Assembly: GCF_000266905.1 (NCBI RefSeq)
Contig: NC_018022.1
Location: forward strand, 434,001-498,000
Length of the DNA: 64,000 nucleotides
Origin: Mycolicibacterium chubuense NBB4
GTDB lineage: Bacteria > Actinomycetota > Actinomycetes > Mycobacteriales > Mycobacteriaceae
Direction: 5' to 3'
A program made the translations under genes and the position numbers. Of this stretch, positions 17,998-26,806 are shown piece by piece. Each line of letters opens with the position of its first letter. The stretch's first letter is position 1. The notes beneath the pieces are model-generated. The model was not told the DNA's origin, did not search any database, and saw only the letters and a list, made by a program, of their open reading frames with translations.

Positions 17998-19214
17998 GGG
18001 TTGATCGTGTGCTCCCCTACCTGGCGACCCCAAACGTACTCGGTGAGCAGCGGCTGGCCGAGTTCGAAATGGTTGTACGGCGCTATCGACGCACCGGTGT
18101 CCATCACCAGGTACGGCGCTGGCCACAGGTCACGCGTGATCGGCTGCCAGCAGCCCGGCCGCCCCTCCGGGCCACCCTTGGCGTTCAGCCGAGGCAAGTT
18201 GTCCGGATACACGTACGGGTTCTCGGCGCCGGTGATGGTGGAGTTCGTATCGAGCGAGTAACCGTTGCCGCCGACTCTGGCCGCGACCTCGGGTGCGACG
18301 TCGTGGAAGTTGCGGATGGTGCAGAACAACGCCGGGCTGTACTCGTCGAGCAGTTCGCTCGTCGGAATGAGGTCCTCGGCGCCGCGCACCAGATACGGAC
18401 CGCCGCGCTCCAACACCTGACCGCCGGTGTTGCCGAAACCGACCGCCGCCATCAGCGCCTGATCGAGGGTTCCGCGCTGCTCGTTGAGCGTGCGGGCCGT
18501 CGTCACCGCGTGCTCCAGACCGTCGAACAGGTCAGGTGCGGCGTTGGAGTACACCTCGCCGAGGTCGGCCAGTCCCCGCACGTCCCGGCGGATCTGAGGC
18601 ATCTGCGGGTTGAGGTCGGCCAGGATGGTGTTGCCGTTGATCAGCGATTCGCCGAACCGGTCGCCGAGCCCGTCGAGGGCCTGCGCGGTCGCGGTCAGGG
18701 TCTGGTTCAACTTGACCGGGTCCACTTTCTGCGCCAGCTCGACCACGGTTTCGAACAGCGTGTTGAACTCGGTGGTCACGCTGGTCACGTCGATCACGTC
18801 GGAGCTCGTGATGCGCTGTTTGGTCGGGTTCTCCGGCGACGAGAACGCCACGTACTTATTGCCGAACACCGTGGTCGCCTTGATCTCGGCATCGACGTTT
18901 CGCGGGATCAGGTCGATGTACTTCGGATTCACTTCGAGCTTGATCAGCGCCTGCGGCTCGTCGCCGACCGTAACCGCTTCGATCTGGGAGACCTTGCCGA
19001 TCTCGACGCCGTTGTAGGTGACCTTGGAGCCCGGGTCCATGACGAGGCCGGCGCGCGCTGCCTTCATGGTCAGCTCCTCGCGCGGCAAGAACTCGCCGCG
19101 AAACTGGAACCACACCAGGGCCACGATGACCGCCAGTACCAACAGCAGTACGAGACCGGCCAGCTTGTACGGCGGCCGCTTCGGGCTGTTCACCGGTGCT
19201 TGAGGGGACGTCAT
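17994..19214 (-). CDS. mceA: MceA, MlaD-family substrate-binding protein (mce1A-like)
   Basis: A 406-residue Mce protein. Membrane helix at about 17-37 (KLAGLVLLLVLAVIVALVW), MCE domain from 41 with RAGLVMDPGSKVTYNGVEIG (54-73), helical needle region 140-260, and a conserved C-terminal region containing FCTIRNF, GCWQPITRDLWPAPYLVMD and a last stretch EYVWGRQVGEHTINP. The domain core and the C-terminal motif are what I recall for the Mce1A branch rather than Mce4A. The ATG at 19214 lies 2 bp after the yrbEB stop. MceA usually sets substrate specificity, so an mce1 assignment suggests fatty or mycolic acid uptake rather than cholesterol. Confidence 0.92.
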   Translation of the reverse strand: MTSPQAPVNSPKRPPYKLAGLVLLLVLAVIVALVWFQFRGEFLPREELTMKAARAGLVMDPGSKVTYNGVEIGKVSQIEAVTVGDEPQALIKLEVNPKYIDLIPRNVDAEIKATTVFGNKYVAFSSPENPTKQRITSSDVIDVTSVTTEFNTLFETVVELAQKVDPVKLNQTLTATAQALDGLGDRFGESLINGNTILADLNPQMPQIRRDVRGLADLGEVYSNAAPDLFDGLEHAVTTARTLNEQRGTLDQALMAAVGFGNTGGQVLERGGPYLVRGAEDLIPTSELLDEYSPALFCTIRNFHDVAPEVAARVGGNGYSLDTNSTITGAENPYVYPDNLPRLNAKGGPEGRPGCWQPITRDLWPAPYLVMDTGASIAPYNHFELGQPLLTEYVWGRQVGEHTINP

Positions 19215-19216
19215 GA

Positions 19217-20098
19217 CTACACCGTCAGGTTGAAGTTCGGGTCGGTGCCGTACAGCGCCAACGAAGCGAATAGGACAACCAGCACGATCGCGATCAGCGA
19301 GGCTCGCATCGACCGGCCGACGGCCTCACCGACGCCGACCGGACCGCCGCTGGCGAAGTAGCCGTAGTAGCAGTGATTGAGCATGACGATCACCGAGATA
19401 ATGATCGCCTGCACGAACGACCAGGCCACGTCGTCAGGCCGCAGGAACGTCCGGAAGTAGTGCTCGTAGGTGCCGGTGGACTGACCGTAGAACAGCGTCG
19501 TGGTGACCTGCGCGGACAGGAAACTCATGATGATCGCCATCGCATACAGCGGAATGATCACGATGAACCCGGCCATGATGCGCGTCGACACCAGATACGA
19601 GATCGACTTGATCCCCATCACCTCGAGGGCGTCAATCTCCTCGCTGATGCGCATGGCGCCCAGCTCGGCCGTCGCACCCGCGCCGACGGTCGCCGCCAGC
19701 GCCTGACCGGCCACCACGGGTGCCGCGATGCGCACGTTGACCAGGGCGGCGAAGAAGCCCGTGAACGCCTCCACACCGATGTTGCCCAGGGAGGAGAAGC
19801 CCTGGATGGCGATCAGTGAACCGCCAGAGAGGGTGACGAAGCCGACGATCGCGACGGTGCCACCGATGACCGCCATCGCCCCGGTGCCCATACCGATCTC
19901 GGCGATCAGGCGCAGCACCTCCTTGCGGTAGAAGCGCAGCGCGTGACCGATCGACCCGATCGCCGTGACCACGAACCACGCGACGTGGCCCACGCTGTCC
20001 AAACCGCGCGCGGGGGCGCCAACGAGGCGCTCCCCGCGGGCATAGCCCCGCGGAAAGCGTTGCCGGAGAACCGTGCCGGTACCCGGTTTTGTCGCCAT
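19217..20098 (-). CDS. yrbEB: YrbEB, MlaE-family ABC permease
   Basis: A 293-residue integral membrane permease of the Mce lipid-import ABC system. After an Arg-rich N-terminus there are five or six membrane helices. The family signature is in the middle: AELGAMRISEEIDALEVMGIKSISYL, the cytoplasmic coupling loop that contacts the ATPase MceG/MlaF. The C-terminus ends ALYGTDPNFNLTV, as in other YrbE B proteins. Its ATG is just after the yrbEA stop (TGATATG). The ATPase gene (mceG) is not in the window, as is normal for mycobacteria, where one unlinked MceG serves all operons. Confidence 0.93.
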   Translation of the reverse strand: MATKPGTGTVLRQRFPRGYARGERLVGAPARGLDSVGHVAWFVVTAIGSIGHALRFYRKEVLRLIAEIGMGTGAMAVIGGTVAIVGFVTLSGGSLIAIQGFSSLGNIGVEAFTGFFAALVNVRIAAPVVAGQALAATVGAGATAELGAMRISEEIDALEVMGIKSISYLVSTRIMAGFIVIIPLYAMAIIMSFLSAQVTTTLFYGQSTGTYEHYFRTFLRPDDVAWSFVQAIIISVIVMLNHCYYGYFASGGPVGVGEAVGRSMRASLIAIVLVVLFASLALYGTDPNFNLTV

Positions 20099-20099
20099 A

Positions 20100-20888
20100 T
20101 CAGCGCCCCGTTCCGAAGCGGACGCCGATCGTGGTCATCACAACGTTGACGGCGAACAGTGCGATCACGCAGAGAACCAGCGTCTCGTTCACACCGGTGC
20201 CGACGCCCTTGGCGCCGCCGGACACCGTGAGACCTCGATAGCAGCCGACCAGACCGGCTATCAAACCGAACACGAGTGCCTTGACAACCGAGATGAGCAC
20301 CTCGGGCAACCCGGTCACCAGCGTCAGCGTCGACACGTATGCGCCGGCGGAAATGTTCTGGATGTACACGCCAAAGATGAACCCGCCGACCAAGCCGATG
20401 GTGATGACCGCGCCATTGAGCAGGAAGGCCACGAACGTGGAGGCGACGACGCGCGGCGCCACCAGGCGGTGGATCGGGTCGATGCCGAGCACCTCGAGGG
20501 CGTCGATCTCCTCGCGAATCGTCCGGGCACCGATGTCGGCGCAGATGGCCGTTGACCCCGCGCCCGCGACCACCAGCACCGTCACCAACGGGCCGAGCTG
20601 GGTAACGGCGCCGAGCGCCGCGCCGGCCCCGGAGATGTCCGCGGCGCCGAACTCGGCGAGCAGGATGTTGAGCGTGAAGATAATGAGCACGGTCAGCGGG
20701 ATCGCGACCGCGATGGTGGGCAGGAACGCCACACGCATCAGAAACCAGCTCTGCAGGATGAACTCGCGCCACTGGAACGGACGGAACAGAGCCCTGCCGG
20801 TCAGAACGCACATCCGAACGAAGCCGCCGACGGCTTCCAGCCCCGGCCTCACCTGATCAGTTATGAGACCGCCGGATGCGGCGCTCAC
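20100..20888 (-). CDS. yrbEA: YrbEA, MlaE-family ABC permease
   Basis: First gene of the mce operon, 262 residues from the GTG at 20888, which has a GGGAG ribosome site 7-8 nt upstream. The frame stays open to 21059 but that extension is Cys/Arg-rich and unlike the family. Five or six membrane helices are visible. The coupling-loop signature reads GARTIREEIDALEVLGIDP, with the paired glutamates and DALEVLG typical of MlaE/YrbE. It forms the inner-membrane channel with YrbEB. In mce1 of M. tuberculosis a fadD5 and an mce1R lie upstream; neither is present here, where IS DNA begins 400 bp upstream. Confidence 0.93.
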   Translation of the reverse strand: MSAASGGLITDQVRPGLEAVGGFVRMCVLTGRALFRPFQWREFILQSWFLMRVAFLPTIAVAIPLTVLIIFTLNILLAEFGAADISGAGAALGAVTQLGPLVTVLVVAGAGSTAICADIGARTIREEIDALEVLGIDPIHRLVAPRVVASTFVAFLLNGAVITIGLVGGFIFGVYIQNISAGAYVSTLTLVTGLPEVLISVVKALVFGLIAGLVGCYRGLTVSGGAKGVGTGVNETLVLCVIALFAVNVVMTTIGVRFGTGR

Positions 20889-20931
20889 CGGCGCACTCCC
20901 GTGACGGAACCGACTCCGTCGCGGCGCAACG

Positions 20932-20937
20932 ATAATA
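20932..20937 (-). promoter_or_regulatory. Candidate -10 element of the mce operon
   Basis: On the minus strand TATTAT sits 43 bp before the yrbEA GTG, preceded by G/C-rich DNA without a clear -35. It is the best SigA-like -10 in the gap and would give a leader of about 35 nt. Confidence 0.4.
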
Positions 20938-21291
20938 CTTGCCCCACGCACCCCTCCTTGCCCCGTCCCCGTACCGTGATGGCTGCACACCCAAACTGGC
21001 AGACAGCAAGAGCAACTACACTGTAGCCGATGCGGGTCAGCCGTGTAACCGAATGGCAATTGTTGCGATCTACACTCGTCCCGGCGCTTCCTTAGATGAT
21101 GCGCTTACCGTTTCGCCATCGCGGCGGTGGACTCAGTACTGCGGACCCGCCACTTCTATTTTGGGGCTCCGATAGGCAGGGCTACCGCGGGTTTCTTCTT
21201 CCGCAAAGCACCTGGGCGCAACGGCTTTCGGCCGCCGATGAAGCAGCAGATGATCGCCGCCTGGCATCACAGACGGGACTGTGGATCTAAC
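20938..21291. other. Upstream region of the mce operon, no gene
   Basis: No gene was recognised between the mce promoter and the IS256 left end. An 11-bp palindrome, CTACA-C-TGTAG (21016-21026), lies about 80 bp upstream of the -10 and could be a regulator site, but it is short. The mce1R and fadD5 genes that normally precede mce1 operons are absent, so the IS nest has probably replaced them. Confidence 0.4.
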
Positions 21292-21343
21292 GGTGTTTCC
21301 GGCCTGACACGCTGAGCGATGCTCGGCGAGAAACGTCGCCGTG

Positions 21344-21882
21344 ATGACGACACTGGATGATGTGGCGAAGAAGAAGCAGGCGGAGTAGTCCGCTGAGCAG
21401 AAGGCTGCCGTGGAGCCAGCTAATTCGGCTGGCCCAAGAACGGGGTCTGTCGCTGACGGGGCCCGAGGGGCTGCTCAAACAGCTGAACAAAGCGGTCCTG
21501 GAGACCGCACTCAATGAGGAGATGACCGAGCACCTGGGCTATGAGGAACACTATCCGCCCGGCGCGGGGACGACGGGCAACATCCGCAACGGGACTCAGA
21601 CCAAGACGGTGTTGACCGACACCACCGGTGCTGTCGAGCTCGACGTGCCGCGGGACCGGGCGGCGACGTTCGAACCGCAGATCGTCAAGAAACGTCCGCG
21701 TCGACTCTCCGGTGTCGACGAGGTCGTACTGTCGCTGTACGCCAAAGGGCTTACCACGGGCGAGATTTCGGCGCACTTCGCCGAGATCTACGGTGCCTCT
21801 GTGTCCAAGAGACGATCAGTCGGATGACCGACAAGGTCATCGAAGAGATGAACGATTGGACGGTTCGCCCGCTGGATCAGAG
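21344..21882 (+). pseudogene. IS256 transposase, N-terminal part with stop and frameshifts
   Basis: From the ATG at 21344 the frame reads MTTLDDVAKKKQAE and hits a TAG at 21386-21388. The continuation (IRLAQERGLSLTGPEGLLKQL, then LNEEMTEHLGYEEH) is in the next frame. Near 21805 another single-base shift occurs: the main frame gives SKRRSVG and stops, while the shifted frame continues QETISRMTDKVIEEMNDWTV. The match ends near 21882 where IS30 DNA starts. This is the same family as, but a different subgroup from, the fragment at 6504. Confidence 0.85.
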
Positions 21883-21927
21883 GCAGCTTCTAGTGATCGT
21901 TGCGAATCCTGGTCCGATGGGATTGCC

Positions 21928-22797
21928 ATGCCTCGTTACGCGCCGAACAAGATGCCGCCGAGTATTAAGCGTCGATACTTCGAACTGATCCGCACTGGAA
22001 TGTCGGGTTCGGAGGCGGCCACGGCGGTGGGAGTGTCGCTCAGCTGTGGGTCGTTGTGGTTCATCGACGCTGGCAGCGTGCGTTTCATCGACAAACCAAT
22101 AAGTTCTCGTTACCTGACCCAAGACGATCGCATTGAGATCGCAGACGGCCTCGCCGCTGGGGAGCCGGTGAAGGTAATTGCCGAGCGGATCGGCAAGACC
22201 TTCCAGGGTGTGTACCGCGAGATCGCAAGGAACCGGAAGCCTGACGGGACCTATCAGCCGTGGTATGCCCACGCCCAGGCCTATCAACGTCGCCGCCGGC
22301 CGAAAATGCGTAGATTGGCCATCGATGAGGGACTGCGGGCCGCTGTAGCCAAGAAGCTGGCCAAGAAGTGGTCTCCAGCCCAGATTAGCCGCTGGCTGCG
22401 CCACCGGTATCGGCGGCAGCCGAAGTGGCACTTATGCACTGAGACGATCTGCGAGGGTGTCTACCGGGGCCTGGTCGTCGAGTTCGACCAGCACGACCGC
22501 AACTCGGGAAAGAGCGCCAACATCCTGCGGACCGGCCGTATCTATCGGCATCGACGCGGGCGTGGACGCTCGCGAGACGGTGCTCTGAAACAACTCACCA
22601 AGCTCAGGTCGATCCATGAGCGACCGGCGAGCGTCCAAACCCGCCGACACGCGGGCCACTGGGAAGGTGACCTCATCGTCGGCGCCCAGCAGCGGTCGGC
22701 GGTCGCCACCCTGAACCGTCCCGGTTTTGATGCACACCTCGTTTCGTGTGACCGGTGTGCTTCCCGATCTGGTGGTGAGCGTAGTACGCGGCCGTAG
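21928..22797 (+). pseudogene. IS30-family transposase, C-terminally truncated
   Basis: From the ATG at 21928 (MPRYAPNKMPPSIKRRYFEL) the protein carries the N-terminal helix-turn-helix of IS30 transposases, with YLTQDDRIEIADGLAAGE and the second HTH_38 unit FQGVYREIARNRKPDGTY, then the linker WSPAQISRWLRHRY. The catalytic domain has just begun (GHWEGDLIVGAQQRSAVATL, first Asp of the DDE triad) when similarity ends at about 22710. The last 28 codons to the stop at 22797 are unrelated. Two catalytic acidic residues are therefore missing and the element cannot move by itself. Confidence 0.85.
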
Positions 22798-22800
22798 ACG

Positions 22801-23313
22801 CTAGGTTCGGTTCGACGAGTTGGTGTCGTACCAAGCAGCCCAGATCTCGGGGCGGAGCCGGCCGCGGTCGGGTACCGGTAAGCCGGTGCTGCGAGCCCAG
22901 GCGCGGACTTCCGCGGTGGATGGTGTCGGCGCCGCGGGTGCCTGGTCGAGGTGGGCGATGTCGACTCTGATCGGTGAGATACGTTGCATGGCAGTGTGTT
23001 CGGTGATCGCCCAGGCGTTGGCGGCGGCGAGGAATCGGTAGGTGTATTCCTCGGCGAGCTGGCGGGTCTCGCAGAACACGACGGGCACGTTTGGCCAGCG
23101 GATCTGGAGCTCGGCGAGCCCGTCGGCGACCATCGCGGGACGGACGCGGTCAAGCTTGAACAGCTGCGAGTAGGGGTAGGCGAACAAGGCCTTTTCCCGC
23201 GGCCAGGTCCCCGACGTGCGGAACAGCAGATCACCGCCAGCGAGCGGGACCCTCAGCAGCAGCCGCAGCCGGGAGTCGTCGTCCGGGTTGACCGCGATCA
23301 ACAACTCCGCCAT
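22801..23313 (-). CDS. Short protein with ERCC4-type-nuclease-like flanks and an Lsr2-like C-terminus
   Basis: A 170-residue protein starting MAELLIAVNPDDDSRLRLLL. It resembles, from memory, a larger actinobacterial family of about 300 residues with an ERCC4-like nuclease domain and an Lsr2-like tail. The first 44 residues and residues 47-115 (YSQLFKLDRVRPAMVADGLAE, FCETRQLAEEYTYRFL) fit the two sides of that family, but the centre with the ERK catalytic motif appears deleted at about residue 44. Residues 134-161 (AEVRAWARSTG, PVPDRGRLRP) match the Lsr2 C-terminal DNA-binding fold with its RGR clasp (150-152), which inserts in AT-rich minor groove. The frame is open throughout. It sits between IS30 and IS3 scraps. 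An upstream ATG at 23331 is possible. Confidence 0.6.
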   Translation of the reverse strand: MAELLIAVNPDDDSRLRLLLRVPLAGGDLLFRTSGTWPREKALFAYPYSQLFKLDRVRPAMVADGLAELQIRWPNVPVVFCETRQLAEEYTYRFLAAANAWAITEHTAMQRISPIRVDIAHLDQAPAAPTPSTAEVRAWARSTGLPVPDRGRLRPEIWAAWYDTNSSNRT

Positions 23314-23365
23314 AAGTCCCGAGTCTGCCATCGGTGTTCGGTGACACCCCCGTCGCGACCCGAGC

Positions 23366-24347
23366 CTACGGACTGCTGATGGGGTCACCGGCTTGCAGCC
23401 GGGCGTAGTACTCGGCCTCGGCTTCGGCTGGCGGGCGGCGGCCAAGGCGGTGCATGAGCCTGGCGGTGTTATACCAGTGCACCCACGCCGAGGTGACGTT
23501 CTCCAGGTCGGCGAGGGTGCAGATCGGTCCGGTACGGAACGGGGAGCCCTCGCGCACGCACTCGGTCTTGTAGAGCCCGATCGTCGTTTCGGCCAACGCG
23601 TTATCGAGGGCGTCCCCGACGGTCCCGACCGACGCGACGAGCCCGGCCCAGCATCAGTGTCTCAGTGAAATGTGTTGCAGTGTATTGTGATCCGGCATCG
23701 CTGTGATGAATCGTGTCACCGGTGAGCGGATGTCCCTGCCGCGCGCGGTAGGCCGTGGCTTGGCGGATCGCCCGCTCGACGAAGGCGGCGTTCTTCGTCA
23801 GCGAACACTCCCAGCCCGCGATCAGCCCGGCGAAGGCGTCGATTACGAATGCGGTGTAGCCGAACCCGCCGCCATCGAGCGGCACGTAGGTGAAGTCGGC
23901 CACCTCCAGCGCGTTGGGCCGCGATGCATAGAAGCGCCGCCGCACCAGGTCCGGCGCCCTCGCGGCGGCCGGATCGCGCTCGGTGGTGCGTATCGTCCGG
24001 GCGCGCGTGGCCCCCCGCCAGCCGTGGGTGCGCATGATCCGTTCGACCGTGCAGCGCGCCACCGGGATGCCCTGGCGCTGCAGGTGCGCCCGCATCCTCA
24101 GGCTGCCGTACAGGCACTCCGGTGGGCGTTTGCCGTGCTCGTCGGGCTCATAGATGCCGGCGAGGATCTCGGTGATCGTGGTGTCCCACAGGGCCCGTTT
24201 TGACGGCGCCGACGACCCGTGCGCCCAGTAGGTGCGCGGGGCGATCTGCACACCGTGCACGGCCAGTGCCCGGCAGATCGGCACGACCCCGAACTCCTCA
24301 CAGTGTTCGTCGATGAACGCGCAGATCAACGGTGTTGCGGGTCGCAC
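23366..24347 (-). pseudogene. IS3-family OrfB transposase, frameshifted
   Basis: The minus strand reads an IS3 OrfB from about 24347 (CAFIDEHCEEFGVVPICRAL) through the HTH_21 region and the rve domain, with D in EVADFTYVPL and D in HHSDAGSQY, to near 23640, where a shift breaks the frame (LGRARRVGRDR). The other frame resumes with the catalytic Glu, MAETTIGLYKTECVREG, and runs to the stop at 23366. One frameshift thus separates the second Asp from the Glu. The expected right terminal repeat was not found beyond 23366, so that end may be deleted. Confidence 0.87.
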
Positions 24348-24687
24348 TCCCGCGCAAAGAAAGTTGTTGCGGCTTTCAGTATTTCGATCGTTTGCTCAAG
24401 TTCCTTAGTTTTGCGGCGAAGCTCCCGCAGCTCGCATGCGGTCTCAGTCGGCACACCCGCAGCCTCACCTCGTCCACCTCGGCCTGGCGCACCCACTTGC
24501 GCAGCGTCTCCGCGCTCATCGCCAACCGCGTCGAGATCGCGCGCATCGCCGCCCACTCGGTCTCGTAGTCATCGCGATGCTCGCGGACCAGCCGCACCGC
24601 CTTGGCCTTGGTGTTCTCGTCGTACTTGCTCGGCATCGTGCCATCCTTCCCTCAAAAGAAGGTGTGCACGAAACCCGGGATGCTTCA
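24326..24687 (-). pseudogene. IS3-family OrfA, frameshifted, with left terminal repeat
   Basis: From the ATG at 24636 OrfA reads MPSKYDENTKAKAVRLVREH and the helix-turn-helix EWAAMRAISTRLAMSAETLR, then leaves frame after QAEVDE. The leucine-zipper part continues in the next frame (TETACELRELRRKTKELEQ) to the stop at 24326. A lost G in the GAGG-GTGAGG area explains the shift. The terminal repeat (minus strand TGAAGCATCCCGGG) ends at 24687, directly against the IS256 C-terminal part. It belongs with the OrfB pseudogene next to it. Confidence 0.85.
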
Positions 24688-24691
24688 ACCC

Positions 24692-24994
24692 GGCAGTGAT
24701 CCGATTATGGGACAGCGCCTGCAACGAGTTCATCCCCTTCCTGGATTATGACGTGGAGATCCGGCGGGTGATCTGCTCGACGAATTCGATCGAGTCCCTC
24801 AACGCCCGTTACCGCCGCGTGATCAAGGCCCGCGGGCACTCCCCTCCGAGCAAGCTGCGCTGAAGTGCCTGTACTTGTGGCCCCGATCGCTGGACCCGAC
24901 CGGTGTCGGCAGGGCACGATGGACGATGCGGTGGAAACCTGCTCTGAACGCGTTCGCAATCACCTTCGGCGACCAATTCCCCGAAACCTACTGA
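24692..24994 (+). pseudogene. IS256 transposase, C-terminal part
   Basis: Starting right at the IS3 end, the plus strand reads the C-terminus of an IS256 transposase: AVIRLWDSACNEFIPFLDYD, then IRRVICSTNSIESLNARYRR. A frameshift near 24845 turns the main frame into SPPSKLR-stop. The next frame gives EQAALKCLYLWPRSLDPTG and ends at WKPALNAFAITFGDQFPETY with a TGA at 24992-24994, 9 bp before the right terminal repeat. It completes the element begun at 21292. Confidence 0.85.
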
Positions 24995-25060
24995 TGAAAA
25001 CCGCCGGAAACACCCTTCACGAGATAGTCCCTCACACCGACGTCCTGGAATCTTGGCCTG

Positions 25061-25537
25061 TTGAGCGCCAGCATGGTTAGCTGTGTCATCGTTAATTATG
25101 TGTTGGCTTCACCCTGGGCGGCCGTGACCCGGACCCGTCGTGCCGGCGAGACGACGGGGCGACGTGTCGTGGCGCTGCTGCGCCTGCTCGACCGCGCCGA
25201 CGACCTGGTCGACGACGTGCACAAACTGCGGCGGTCCATCCAGTTCATCGCCGAGAACATCGGCGAACTCACCGAGAGTGCGGCCGGTCTTAACCGCAAC
25301 GCCGGGGAAATCGCTGCCGAGATCGCCACGCTGACCGAGGCGGCGCAGGGCATCGACAACAGCGCGGGCAGCCTGGCGCAGGCGCTGCCCGCCGTTCAGC
25401 GACTCACCGAGATCGTCGACCCGCTAGACAACACCGTGGCGCGGCTAGGCCGGTTCGTCGATAGGATCCCTGGCGGGAAACGCACCCCAACGCGCACCGA
25501 CCGGTGGCCTGCAGCATCAGATGAGACAGGAAATTGA
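25061..25537 (+). CDS. Unrecognised amphipathic helical protein, possibly a remnant
   Basis: The frame from 25061 (TTG) to 25537 encodes up to 158 residues. I do not recognise a family. From about residue 27 it is basic, then forms a long amphipathic helix or coiled coil: VVALLRLLDRADDLVDDVHKL, ELTESAAGLNRNAGEIAAEIAT, AAQGIDNSAGSLAQALPAVQ. Such heptad-rich segments resemble small mycobacterial helical proteins of unknown function and also the needle region of Mce proteins. There is no ribosome site by any candidate start and the 5' end abuts the IS256 right end (25014), so the N-terminus has probably been replaced. The 3' end runs to the edge of IS1380-related DNA. Confidence 0.4.
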   Translation: MSASMVSCVIVNYVLASPWAAVTRTRRAGETTGRRVVALLRLLDRADDLVDDVHKLRRSIQFIAENIGELTESAAGLNRNAGEIAAEIATLTEAAQGIDNSAGSLAQALPAVQRLTEIVDPLDNTVARLGRFVDRIPGGKRTPTRTDRWPAASDETGN

Positions 25538-25755
25538 ACCCGGCTCACCGATGAAGCTGTTGGTGAGGCTGCTGGCCACGGCTGGTAGGCGCTTGCTGTT
25601 GGTGGGTAGGGGGTAGCTGCTGGTCTGCCCAGCTTTTCCTGTCGTGCTCCGTCGGGCCGTTCGGCGGTGGTCAGGTGGGGGTGGCCGCTGGGGGTGGACG
25701 TCGGCGTCGGCGCAAGGTTGTGACTGATGGTGTTGTGCCACAGGGTTTTCCATGC

Positions 25756-26806
25756 TTATGCCCAGGGCCAGTGTGATGGCAGGTGCAAGACGGGTCGGCG
25801 TTGGGGTCGGGCCAGCCGGGCGGGAATGTTGACGATCCGCCGACGCAGGGTGGCCCCACGGGCCACGGCGTGGGCGCCTCCAGTGAGCACGCCGATGGCG
25901 CGCAGCAGGTTGTGCGCGATTGAAGGGCACAAGATCCAGTCGCCGGTGTCGGGATCACGCACCGCGCCCGGATACGACACCGCAGTCCAGGAGCCTTGCT
26001 CGATTGCGGCGATAGCGGCGGCGACGGAGCGGTTCTTGGCCACCGCCAGGGAGAACCTCCCACCGGCGCGGCGGCAGGCTGAGACCACCACACCGGTGCC
26101 ATACGCGCTGTCACCACCTGCCACGATCTGGCCGGTGACCCCAGCGTCTCGGGCAGTGCCCACAGCTTAAGCGATCATCCGGGCAGCGCCTTTGCTTGAG
26201 TTGACCCGCCCGGCGCGTAGCCGGGCCCCGGCGATCACGGGCGCTCCCGCCTCGGTGCTGATCGTGGTCACAGCGGAGACAGGCCCTTGCGCAGGATCTG
26301 CTTGCCGGCAATCTTCGAACGCCCGTAGGAGGCGCCCTGCTTGGCATGGCCGTAGACCGGGCGCAGCAGCGAGTCGATGTCGACGAAGGCCCGGGCGTCG
26401 GCGCCGGGCAGCAGTTCGACCCGCGCGCAGAGTCCGGACAGGTGGTGGCGCAGCACGGATTCAAGTTGGTTGGCATGCCCGAAGGTGAACTCCCGCAACA
26501 GGATCCGATCGTCGAGGGCGCATACACCCCGCCGGAGAGGGTTTCATCCCGCCGGACACGGACGACGGCGACATCATCGATACTGTCTCCGGCACACATG
26601 CCAGCGATCAGCGTCGCCAACTTCGGCGCCGGGTTGGCCGACCCGGACTTGATCCTGGGCTCAGGGATGTTGATCTTATCGGCCAGCAGCCTCGGCAAGC
26701 CGCTCTGGGCGGCCAGCGTCATGACCGGGACCAGCCCGGCACACAACACGAGATGATCATCATCGAACGCCGCCGACGTAAGCGTGAACCTGTGCGACAC
26801 TTGCAC
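25756..26806 (-). pseudogene. IS1380-family transposase pseudogene
   Basis: The minus strand reads an IS1380-type DDE transposase in three frames. It starts at a GTG at 26806 (VQVSHRFTLTSAAFDDDHL), continues to IAGMCAGDSIDDVAVVR, and after a shift near 26540 gives LREFTFGHANQLESVLRHHL and DIDSLLRPVYGHAKQGASYG, with the first catalytic Asp. It then stops near 26268 and resumes with GGDSAYGTGVVV (second Asp) and FSLAVAKNRSVAAA. The C-terminal part shows a deletion: DPDTGDWILCPSIAHNLLRAIG joins sequences normally about 150 residues apart, removing the Glu region. Flanking DNA to about 25540 and 26860 probably belongs to the element. Confidence 0.8.

Larger units (their letters stand above)
21292..25014 (+). 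mobile_element. IS256-family element split by nested IS30 and IS3 material
   Basis: The two ends carry a perfect 12-bp inverted repeat, GGTGTTTCCGGC (21292-21303) and GCCGGAAACACC (25003-25014). The transposase N-terminal half follows the left end and the C-terminal end precedes the right end, so both ends belong to one IS256 copy of about 1.3 kb that has swollen to 3.7 kb. In between are an IS30 transposase fragment, a gene with an Lsr2-like tail and a frameshifted IS3. Part of the middle of the IS256 transposase is missing, so deletions accompanied the insertions. No target duplication could be seen at the outer ends. Confidence 0.8.

Noticed and set aside
17365..19361. Long plus-strand frames of 298 and 450 codons across mceA and mceB
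   Set aside because: Antisense shadows of high-GC genes, rich in Arg/Val/Asp, with no family and no ribosome site.
21016..21026. CTACA-C-TGTAG palindrome as the mce operator
   Set aside because: Only 11 bp and about 80 bp from the likely -10; mentioned in the gap entry but not listed as an operator.
24326..24636. Programmed frameshift in IS3 OrfA
   Set aside because: IS3 elements do use a -1 shift between OrfA and OrfB, but this break lies inside OrfA, before the leucine zipper, and OrfB is also broken, so it is decay.
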